Below are positions 22,652-32,900 of a stretch of 64,000 nt of DNA, piece by piece; within the stretch, counting starts at the first letter, position 1; each line of letters begins with the position of its first letter. Below the pieces are notes generated by a model. The model was not told where the DNA came from. It saw nothing but the letters and a program-made list of their open reading frames with translations, and searched no databases. Position numbers and translations under genes: made by a program. The stretch comes from Gibbula magus (taxonomy: Eukaryota; Mollusca; Gastropoda; Trochida; Trochidae), in contig OW388301.1 of assembly GCA_936450465.1 (NCBI GenBank), forward strand, positions 21,433,523 through 21,497,522, in the 5' to 3' direction.

Positions 22652-23338
22652 TTAAGAGTAAATGCCAATGTTTAAGACATTTGCGTAAATAATATGTAAA
22701 ACATGATATTGACATAAATGTTAAAAATTAATAATATAAGAAGTAAATCGTATCATAATTAAAATGACCTTATTTTATACAATGTAAAAGCTAAAAGCTC
22801 AAGGTGTTTGTAAATGGTTGTGATGAAAAATAAAAGTAAGTTTATAAGCACTGTCCAGATAAAAAAAAAAACAACCTGGGATGTCACGTTCAGCTTCCAT
22901 AAATAACTTGTATCTCAAATCCGAGTTAAACCTACAATCAATAAGAAAAAACTTTCACTGTGCGACTTGCATCTTCGCCGAACTATTGTTCAGTGGGGTA
23001 GGAGGCTAAGAGTATCTTCCCGTCTCAATTGCTAATATCTCAAATATTATATCGTTGAACCAACAAAACGTCGCCATTGTGTTAAGTCTTCTAGACAAAT
23101 ATACGTTCCCCAAATATCCACGGATTTACAGTCGGTATAACATGACAGTTTTAAGTTAAACTAGATAGGTGTTAAATAAACGTCCCAGGATTATGAATTC
23201 TAAAACAAACAAGTCGTACACCGAGTGCCACGCTTCAATATTTGATTTAATACCTGAATACCTGATCTGGTCTTTATCTCCTTGCTGCCCATAGCAGAAT
23301 GGATTACTGTGGTGTTGCTATGGACGCGCGATTGCTTT

Positions 23339-23372
23339 TATATTTCTCCTAGGAATGATAGCTTATCAGTCT
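23339..23372 (+). promoter_or_regulatory. Candidate TATA box and initiator of the GCNT gene
   Basis: TATATTT at 23339-23345 lies 29 bases before the A (23368) of TCAGTCT, an initiator-like sequence. That is the usual TATA-to-start distance. The ATG of exon 1 follows about 21 bases later, so the 5' leader would be very short. Inferred from motif spacing only. Confidence 0.45.
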
Positions 23373-23388
23373 GACACTATCAGGCCAC

Positions 23389-25610
23389 ATGGCGTACAAG
23401 TTCAAAGGTAAGTTACACGTTTTTAGTCTTATTTGGTATATTGTGAACCATGTATAGTTTTAACCTCCCATTTTGGTGGAAATTGAATTATAGTAGTTAG
23501 GTGTTTTATATAAATAAAAATAGAGACATGGGTTCTGTAGATCATCAGGCTTTAAAAACTACACTGTGAGAGGTTTAACATGTACATTTTTCAGGAGTAC
23601 CAGGCCTCAAAATAAAGCAGAAATAAAATTAGATTGCTAAAAATTACCTTTATATTAATGAATATAAATATAAAAGTGTAATATTCAATACCATTTTGAA
23701 GCAATTGTAATGGATAATGGTTACTTACTAGCTCATAGCAATCAAGGTTATGGCCAAGGTTAAAATTTCTGAAAACGTCCACAGCGGCAAGGTCAAGGTC
23801 ACAAGGTCAAATATGATGACCTCATCTGAAAGGTCTCATCACAAGGTATCCACATGCCAATCATGAAAGCCCATAAAAACTTTTTTTAGTTGACCCCAAA
23901 TTTTATCAAGCAGCATGTGCGCTAACTGAAATTTGCAGGGAGCAAAAAAATAGGGAACATTTGCTCCCCAATTGGTTGATATTTTGAGGCCTGAGTACCT
24001 GTCAAAGGACTAACAAATATTGTGTTCTTTTCACACTAGAGATAATTGAATAAATAGGTTTTTAGGTTGCAACCCCTGTGATCCTTTTTTGAGGCAAGAG
24101 GGTCACCAAATCTACAATTAATAATACCATTGGCCAAAGAATCAGAGAAGATGAGATTGCCAGTAGGTTTGTAGGTCATGGCCTGTCGGTATTCGGGCCA
24201 CAAAAATCCCAATTTACAATCTCCATTGGTTAACGAGTCTGCATACAATGTTTCAGTCCTCAATGTCCTTTAGTTCCGGAGAAGATGGAAAAAGGGTTTA
24301 AAATCATAGTTGCTCGACTTTATATACTACATGTCTTTTATCTTCCAGGGAGAAATATCCTCAGAGTTATTACAAAGTGGAAACTTCGAGTTTTTGCCAT
24401 AGGACTAGTGTGTGTGGTAATATTTACCTGGTCGTTAATCCGACCGGAATGTCCCGATTCACACCAAAAGCCGTTACAAAGAACATCAAACATACAGTGC
24501 CAAAGACTAATCAATGGAGATGTTGACTATATGAAATGGTTAGGGGCCCAGAGGCTCTCCTTGTCGAATCGGGGTTGCATTCCAACTTTGCGGATAACCA
24601 ACTGCACAAAATTCACATCAAAGCATGGGTATTATGAGAAAGTCGTAAGTGAAGAAGAAAGAAAATTTCCTCTTGCTTTTGGGATCAAGGTCCATAAAGA
24701 AGCAGTACAAGTCGAGCAGCTTTTACGGACAATATACAGGCCCCATAATGTGTATTGTATCCACGTTGATCTGAAGGCAGATAAACTTTTGAGCGAGCAG
24801 CTGAAGCTTCTTTCAAGCTGTTTGGATAATGTCTATGTTATACAGGAATACAAAGTGATATACAGTTCAATATACCAACCTCTGGCTGATGTTGCTTGTA
24901 TGAAGAAGGCAATTAATACACGGATAAACTGGAAATACTATCTCATCATGGCAGGGCAAGAATTCGTTCTTAAAACCAACCTGGAAATTGTAAGGATTTT
25001 GAAGATTCTGAATGGAACCAACGACATCGAATCCTATCCTTTTCCATTGAGTCTCTTACAAAGGGTTGCCAACCGTCATCCAATAATCGGAGACAAAATA
25101 TTAAAGAAATCAAATATTTCGAAATCACACTTCTTTCGAAATATAACTTTTTACAAAGGCAGCAGTTATGGAATGATGTCTCGTCCGTTTGTTAAATTCA
25201 TTCTCAAAGCTGATGTGGCAAAGGACCTATTTAATTGGTCGAATGATGTTTATGCACCAGAAGAAATGCTATGGGCAACACTGAATTCACTTCCAGAAGC
25301 ACCGGGAGGGTACAGGGTTCCTGTAAATCACTCAAAAAGAACGTTTATTTCTAGGGCCATGATATGGTTATGGGACAAGGTCAAATGTAACGGGAGATTT
25401 GTAAGGGGGATCTGCGTCTTCAGTTATAAAGACCTTCCCTGGTTAGTGGCTTCACCGGAAGTGATAGCAAACAAGTTCTCATTGGCTGAAGATCGCCTCG
25501 TTCTGGGGTGTCTGGAAGAATGGATTGAAAGTAAAATGGAACTTGGCTCCGTTAAAAATCTGAATTTGTCTTACTACAGAAATTTACCTCATGTAAGGCG
25601 TTCTCTGTAA
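23389..25610 (+). CDS. Core-2/I-branching beta-1,6-N-acetylglucosaminyltransferase (GT14, GCNT-like)
   Basis: Two exons, 23389-23407 and 24349-25610, encode 426 residues. Exon 1 reads MAYKFK+G and ends at a consensus GTAAGT donor. The acceptor is CTTCCAG at 24348, and the phase-1 join gives MAYKFKGRNILRVITKWKLR before a hydrophobic segment (FAIGLVCVVIFTWSLI), as expected of a type II Golgi membrane protein. The lumenal domain shows FPLAFGIKVHKEAVQVEQLLRT, YCIHVDLKAD, NWKYYLIMAGQEF, and APEEMLWATL, which holds the acidic residue corresponding to the catalytic Glu of core-2 enzymes. Then follow GRFVRGICVF and a C-terminal Cys (VLGCLEEW). Several NxS/T sequons occur. Such enzymes transfer GlcNAc in beta-1,6 linkage to branch mucin O-glycans or I antigens. 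Core-2, core-4 or I specificity cannot be told here. An in-frame ATG at 24285 lies inside the intron and is not the start. Length is typical. Confidence 0.95.
23513..24290 (+). mobile_element. Pearl-like family A sequence filling GCNT intron 1
   Basis: Starts ATAGAGACATGGGTTCTGTA and ATCATCAGGC, the family A head. Core repeats (24055-24280) are decayed. Confidence 0.65.
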
Positions 25611-25658
25611 ACTGTATACTGCAATTAATCCTGAATTAGATAAATTGCAACTTCTTGG

Positions 25659-25664
25659 AATAAA
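25659..25664 (+). terminator. Poly(A) signal of the GCNT gene
   Basis: AATAAA about 50 bases after the TAA at 25608-25610. It is the first such hexamer downstream, giving a short 3' UTR. Confidence 0.6.
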
Positions 25665-26131
25665 TTGTTTGAGAGGCATTTTAGACTTTTAGTAAAGAAT
25701 AAGTCTTTAACGGGTGTTCAATTTCTTGATATATAAGAGAGTGACATTTCAGTTTTGACTCGTACATCCACCTTTGCTTAATAACATAGGAGCAAATTAA
25801 CAAAACAATTCTCTTGTATATAAAGACATTGATCATCCAAAAAACACATTAAACAAATGGATTTTCTCTGCGGGTTATCTTCCCGATCTGTTGGAATGAA
25901 TACTCCAAGAGCACTACATCCGTTGCTGTGTCCTATTGATGCACACTCCTCTGAATATGTAGATAAAATGTAAGGTTAACTTACGAATGATCAGACCATA
26001 TAATCTTGATCCTCAATTAAGATGAGATGTTCCTCGATCAGCTTTGAAAGTACGACCCATATGAATGATCTGGAGACAATGAATACTCAAGTATCAAAGG
26101 ACAAGTTGAGGTGAGATGAGTTGGGGTTTAA

Positions 26132-26335
26132 AGGTGCATCCATTGTGTTTCATAAATTTTTATTTGGCTTTAATACGTTCCAACATATCAAATGTGCTGT
26201 TTACAATACAAACAAATTCACTCAGCTTGCATATTCATCCCCAATCACCAAACATATCATAATTACTTGTTTCCAAATAAAATCGAGTAACGTCATTATG
26301 CATGTGCAGAAACCGAAAGTGCACGTCCCATTTGA
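26132..26335. mobile_element. Truncated family 2 MITE inside a SINE tail
   Basis: Starts AGGTGCATCCATTGTG after GTTGGGGTTTAA, the SINE tail sequence, so it landed in the TTAA of a SINE. The other end is lost. Confidence 0.65.
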
Positions 26336-26401
26336 CACGACTGATGACAGCCCGTATGCTTGCATGTTCTGAAGCAATTCAGTTAACAAATCATAATCGG
26401 T

Positions 26402-26608
26402 GTGAGGTGAGGTGAGTTGGGGTTTAACACCGCTTTCAAGAGTATTTCACTTATATCGCGGCTGCTAGTATTATGGCAGGGAGAAAGCCCGCAAGGCCAT
26501 GTGGCAATGCTTTGCGGTGAAATCTTGGAAGTAGTGAACCATGAAACCTTACTGCGTGTAGAACAGTTCTCTACTGCAGACAAAGTTGTCGTGCCCCTGG
26601 CGGGATTC
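26402..26608 (-). mobile_element. 5'-truncated SINE, main family
   Basis: Minus-strand copy from the tail (GAGTTGGGGTTTAACACCGC) to the end of box B (GGCGGGATTCG); most of the tRNA head is missing. Confidence 0.85.
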
Positions 26609-26685
26609 GTCATTATTCTCTCATCATTATAGCAGGCAAACTTAACTTCAGGCAACTTTAAGGCTTGTAAGGATAAGAAAAATAG

Positions 26686-27418
26686 AGCCACTGGCTCTGT
26701 AGCTCATCAGGCTTTATACATTAACTAATTTAAAATGTCAACTTCAAGGTGAGAGGTACAACAAATAGGAAGCACTTTAAATGGAAGAGATGAAATAGGT
26801 ACTTACCCCTCTGACCTATCTCTGAGGCCAGATATAAAATCCCCTTCAAATAAAGACATACTTGAACATTAATTCATCACTGTTGTTTAATTACCTCCCT
26901 TTGAAGAGCTCATAAAATCTCAAAATGAAAATAGCTTTTGCGGTCATGACCTCTGTGACCCCAATTGAGGTCACAGGTTCACCAAATCTGCAATTTAGAA
27001 TCCCCATTATGCAAGGAGTCTGCACACAACTTTTCAGCTCTCTAGACCTTTTGGAACAGGAGAAGAAGAAAACAAAAAATTTCAGAAATCTGAAAATATC
27101 AAAAGGCACCAGTTCAGTTAGTGGGTAATACACATGCAAAGTTTCAGGAAGATATGATGAACAGTTTTGGAGCTGTGCTCCGGAAACGAACCTGTCTCTG
27201 AACAAAGTCAAACTTCAACATGTTTCTATGGAACCAACAAAAACTTTTTTTCAGAAATCTGAAAATATCAAAAGGCACCACTTCATTTGGTGGGTAATAC
27301 ACATGCAAAGTTTCAGAAAGATATCATGAATGGTTTTCGAGTTCTGCTCCGGAAACTAAATGATTACGGACGGACAGACGGACGGGGCGATGACTATATC
27401 ATACTGGTGGGATAAAAA
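26686..27418 (+). mobile_element. Pearl-like element, family A, chimeric end
   Basis: Family A head (ATAGAGCCACTGGCTCTGTA) and core, then two roughly 125-bp repeats of another type, ACGGACGG microsatellite and a different terminal sequence (CTGGTGGGATAAAAAG). Confidence 0.7.
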
Positions 27419-27645
27419 GACCCCGAAAAGGGCAATAACTCTGGAATAAATAATTGCACGCTTCTCATTTTTGAACTCCATCAAGGTATTTATGTCCTCA
27501 AGCAACACACCAAATTTAGTAATCCTATCTTAAACGGTTTCTGGGAAAAGCTGTCCCTTTTTCTCGGCCGGACAGACGCACGCACAGACACACAAGAGCC
27601 CAAACCTATATCCCCCTTCCACTTCGTGGCGGGGGATAACAAATA
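27419..27645 (-). mobile_element. Pearl-like element, family B, inverted
   Basis: Reverse-oriented family B core and hairpin end (CCCCCTTCCACTTCG / GGCGGGGGAT). Confidence 0.7.
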
Positions 27646-28516
27646 TTTAGCAACAACTCAAAGCCAATGATTCAGAATAACTTTATACATAAATAATAAA
27701 CACAGAGAAACTGAAAAGGGAGACTCAAAATATGAATAATAAAACAATGTATGATAACAATGGAATGTTTGAACATAAAGAACATCATCTATTGAAATCT
27801 TAGTTCAACACACAAGTTTACTGGAATCGATTAGCATAGTTGATGAATAGTCGAGCGTAATATGAAAGTGAAAATCCATCAAACATATATCTGAAACAAA
27901 TCGTTTTTACATGAAAAAACACAAGAGGGCACATTTGAAAACAAAAGAAAGCCATTTTAACTCAAATTACATTATCACTTCTATTGATTTTCAATTCAAA
28001 TTAAGTATTCTCCATAATGTATGAATATCATTATCCACTGATTTAACAAACAATGTTTGAAAAGGAACTTTCCTTTGTTGAATAAATTATGTTTCCTTCA
28101 AAAGCCTTTAGAGAAGATTAAAACATTTCTAATTTTGCAATCGTTAGTTCATACAAACTCAATGAACAGAAGTTGTCCTTTGAGGACAAAATATTAGCGT
28201 ACCATATATTGATTTTAAACAGAAAACACTTTTTTCAGCGTAACGTTACATTTGGCCAACATCAGAAACATGCAGCTATTTGAAAGTAGAATGAATGAGG
28301 TATTGACATTATTTGATGGAGACGATACGAATGTTAATTATTTTCAACAGAAATTACAACAACAAAAAATCGACATTTTGAAAGATCTACATTGCTATAC
28401 TTAGAACAGCAAGCTTGCCAAAATCAAATTACATTTATCTGAAGTAATGTCCCAATAAAAAGGGTATTTTAATTATTACCGTCTTTGAATATGGTTTTAA
28501 TAGCTAGACGCACAAC

Positions 28517-28732
28517 TCTCCTGGCAAGTCATAACTTGTAACAGTCTCCATCGAATTTAAGCCTTGCTGTATTTCAAAACCTTTTCTGTCCTAGCATAGC
28601 AGTGCGCTGCACCTCAACTTCATAGTGCACACTGTTATACTAGCACAGGAAAGTTACTGAAATGCAGCAAGACTTAAATTAGTCTGTGATGGTGGCCGGC
28701 AAGTTATGCCTTGTGGGGAAGTTGAGGGGAAA
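28517..28732. mobile_element. Foldback element, family A
   Basis: Shares the TAAGCCTTGCTGTATTTC-like inner arm and GGCAAGTTATGCCTTG-like outer arm with 20333-20560, arms inverted around a 100-bp centre. Confidence 0.6.
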
Positions 28733-29348
28733 CTTGAGACTTGGTACTTTCTCGTTTCCTGTTGGTCCGTCATCATTTTAACTGTTACAGCGTCTTCAGT
28801 GCAAAGCTTGAAGTTATTTCAATCTCTACGAGAACTTTTACTGCTATGAATTTTAATCTGAAATGTAAAGGATTCATAATTCATTGAACATGATGAAAAC
28901 TATAACTTTTTCTTGCAGAGTTTCAACTCCATATAATTAGTGTTATTATAACGATGGTGGGGCCTCACCAAGGGAGATGGCTTCTGATTGGCCTTAGAGT
29001 TACCAGTTTCGTCCTTAACCCTTGTATGACTTAATGGGGTTTATTGGACCCCAGCTGTATGTTTTTTACCTGTATTACGTAAATAAAGTTAGCCAAGTTA
29101 ACCTGCTTTTGTGTACTTTCAAATTAACCATATTTACACAATAATAAAATATTGATGCTTGTTTATCTTTATTTCTTACAAATGTACATACTTTTAAAGT
29201 CACACATCCAAAGGCATAATATAAGCACACAATAACCATTAAGAAACTTCATGATGCATTGCATTTATGTATCTTATATAATTTAGATGTATAATTGGCT
29301 AAAAAATGTACCATTTCTAATTATGTTGGGGGTGAAATAATAGGCAAA

Positions 29349-29830
29349 AATAGAGCCATTGGCTCTGTAGCTCATCAGATTTATAATAATGATAAAATAT
29401 TAATAATTACTTTTGATTAAATTAAATATGATAAAAGTTACAAAAAGTTTTACAACATACAGGTAAATATTACATTCAACTTTTGTTAGACCCAAAATTC
29501 TTAATTTTCAAACTCAAATATTGGATTACCTCCCTTAAGTCTATATTGACTGAAGTGAAGAGCACATAAAATCTCAAAAGTACTGATCAAAGCTTGCTGC
29601 AATAAGTTTGTTTTTTTTACGTTGTGACCCTGTGATCCATATTTGGGGTCAGAGGGTCACTTAATCTACAATTTAGAATTGCCATTAGCGAAGGAGTCTG
29701 CACACAAAATTTCAGCTCTCTAGAGTCATTGGTTCTGGAGAATTGATGGGCAGATTGATGGACAGACAAACAGACAGACGGACAAAATGAACGCTATACT
29801 CCCACTTACGCTGTAAGGCGGGGGTATAAA
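29349..29830 (+). mobile_element. Pearl-like element, family A
   Basis: Head ATAGAGCCATTGGCTCTGTA, one core unit, GACAGACGG microsatellite and GCGGGGGTATAAAAA end. It lies just past the 3' end of the GTSF1-like gene. Confidence 0.75.
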
Positions 29831-29938
29831 AATGTTGTGTTACAAGTCAAAAGACAAGTAGACAATCAGGGTATTTGTTGTAGAATTGTGGATAAAATTA
29901 AAAATACCCTGAGCAGGATGCATCAACATAGAACGTTG

Positions 29939-29944
29939 TTTATT
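29939..29944 (-). terminator. Poly(A) signal of the GTSF1-like gene
   Basis: On the minus strand AATAAA occurs 17 bases after the TGA at 29961-29963. This supports 30010-29961 as the last coding exon. Confidence 0.6.
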
Positions 29945-29960
29945 CATGTGAACACTTACA

Positions 29961-32900
29961 TCAGCCTTCATTTCGCACAACTGTTTCAGCAAGATTGGTG
30001 TCAAGTGAATCTGAAATTAAAATGAAACATGAATTCAAATCATAAAATTTTTGCTCCAGGCCAGAATTTTTTTTTGCATAAACAGCAAAGTGAAATCTGA
30101 AGTCAACAAAAGGAAAGTAAAACTTTACATATTAATGAAAAATTCACTGAATTCCATTGCTTGCAAGGACTTTGTAAACAATTTTAAAACAAACTACCGG
30201 CTGTCTCTCAGACAAGACGAGAAACATTATTTCAACTTCAGCACTGGGCTTGAGCTAAACATATTATTCAGGAATCGGAATATAACTTAACAGAGACGGA
30301 ACTATGCATCTTGTAAGCATCGCAAACCACCCATTTGAAATTGAAACCAGAAAAATAGGTTTGCAAGTGTTGACATTATAAGTACACATTGAATATCCCA
30401 CATTATATGTGAGCATGACATCACAAACACACCTTGCTCCGAGCTGTCCGTGTATGCATGCTTTTGGCATGCTTGTCTCAGGGGTCGGTTTGCCAAAAAT
30501 GCAGTATGCACATAGACACTTAAAATTTGATATGTAGACCAATCAGACGTCCACTCCTCACAGATCAGCACCACCATGCCCGTTGGAATCTTAGGATGTG
30601 GAGAAGAATCCATTGGTCTGATAAAAGCCGTTTTTTTACTGCATCATACAGCGGGAGGGCACAGATTTGGAGGCAGAGAGGCACGGCATATGATCAGAGG
30701 AACAATCAACCTGAAGTCCCATTTGGGGGTGGATCCGTCACGGTGTGGGGGTCTTGTTCCTTTGATTGTAAGCTTGACCTTGTCAGAGTTCCCGGTACAC
30801 TGAATAGACAGAGGTACCAGAACATGATCTTGGATGGTTCTCTAGTCCCTCATTTCCACAACCACGCTCTCGCCACACATCCAATCTTGATGGGCGATAA
30901 TATCAGACCACATCGTGCACAAGCATCTCCAAAACAACGCCATAGAGACACTACCATGGCCAGCCAGAAGTCCAGACGGGAATCCCATTGAACATTTGTG
31001 GGACATTTGTGGGACATAGAGTTAGAGCAAGGAATCCTCCAGTGCAAACCCTTCAGGAGTTGACCCAGACTTTGCATGATGAGTGGCAACAGATTCCCCA
31101 ACAGACATCCAGACATCTGGTGGCTAGCATGAGACGGCGTGTTGTAAATGTTATCCGAGTGCGAGGTGGTTACACCAGATATTGAGTTTACCAGTCATTA
31201 TGGACCTTGATAGTGTGTTTAACATTTCTGTAATGTGAACTTTCTTGTGTTTTTGTTGTAACGACCTTAGCTTATTTTTCCATTGACAATGATCTTAGTG
31301 GACTTTCGTTTGCTACAATCAAACCTTCAATTAGTGCCCAAATTCGGTCTTGTATTGTCACTTTTGTAACTGAACCTTCACATGAGGACATCTAAAACGT
31401 TTAAAGTGTTTTCTACAGTACCAATTGTTTGAGGTTGAAGATCCAGTTATACTTACTGATCAAAAGTGGGTGGTGCTGTATTTATGACGAGGTGTATATT
31501 TGTAGAAAGCATGCAATGATGCAATAAGAACTCTTGTTACACTAATACTACTGGCAATTTTGATAAGCATATTTTCATTTCCTAAGTTTATTTTGAATAA
31601 GTTCTCAAGCGGGGGAAATTTGCATGGATTACCATTCTTTAATATCTTAAATCTGTTTTTCTAATCCAAAATCTGCAAAAAGAAAGGTTTTTTTTACATA
31701 CCCTCATTTTTTGAAAGAACCTTATCGCTTGTGTCTCCAGCTTTGCCACCATTGATTTTTCCTTTTTTGCCTTCCATCAGTTCTGTAAAATTAGAAGTTT
31801 ATTATCACTAGAATCAGAAGCAGTTCTTACATGCATTGGATTTACTAAGCTCTGTACTCTGTCATTATTTCCACCCCTGATGCTGATACCGACAGGTAAC
31901 ATCCCCCTTCCTATACCCATGTGAAGAGACCGACTCACCCCTGATGCTGATACCGACAGGTAACATCCCTCTTCCTATACCCCTGTGAAGAGACCGACTC
32001 ACCCCTGATGCTGATACAGACAGGTAACATCCCTCTTTCTATACCCATGTGAAGAGACCGACTCACCCCTAATGCTGATACCGACAGGTAACATCCCTCT
32101 TCCTATACCCATGTGAAGAGTGAAGAGACCGACTCACCCCTGATGCTGATACCGACAGGTAACATCCCTCTTCCTATACCCATGTGAAGAGACCGACTCA
32201 CCCCTGATGCTGATACCGACAGGTAACATCCCTCTTCCTATACCCATGTGAAGAGTGAAGAGACCGACTCACCCCTGATGCTGATACCAACAGGTAACAT
32301 CCCTCTTCCTATACCCATGTGAAGAGACCGACTCACCCCTGATGCTGATACCGACAGGTAACATCCCTCTTCCTATACCCATGTGAAGAGTGAAGAGACC
32401 GACTCACCCCTGATGCTGATACCGACAGGTAACATCCCTCTTCCTATACCCATGTGAAGAGACCGACTCACCCCTGATGCTGATACAGACAGGTAACATC
32501 CCTCTTCCTATACCCATGTGAAGAGACCGACTCACCCCTGATGCTGATTCCGACAGGTAACATCCCTCTTCCTATACCCATGTGAAGAGACCGACTCACC
32601 CCTGATGCTGATTCCGACAGGTAACATCCCTCTTCCTATACCCATGTGAAGAGATCGACTCACCCCTGATGCAGATTCCGACAGGTAACATCCCTCTTCC
32701 TATACCCATGTGAAGAGACCGACTCACCCCTGATGCTGATACCGACAGGTAACATCCCTCTTCCTATACCCATGTGAAGAGACCGACTCACCCCTGATGC
32801 TGATTCCGACAGGTAACATCCCTCTTCCTATACCCATGTGAAGAGACCGACTCACCCCTGATGCTGATTCCGACAGGTAACATCCCTCTTCCTATACCCA

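Larger units (their letters stand above)
25700..29340. other. Intergenic between GCNT and GTSF1-like genes
   Basis: Apart from the repeats listed separately, 25700-26100 and 27650-28510 are A/T-rich and show nothing. The two genes converge here, 3' end to 3' end. Confidence 0.5.

Noticed and set aside
24285..24348. ATG at 24285 as the start of the glycosyltransferase
   Set aside because: The 21 codons include the polypyrimidine tract and acceptor of intron 1. Splicing from 23407 gives a better type II N-terminus.
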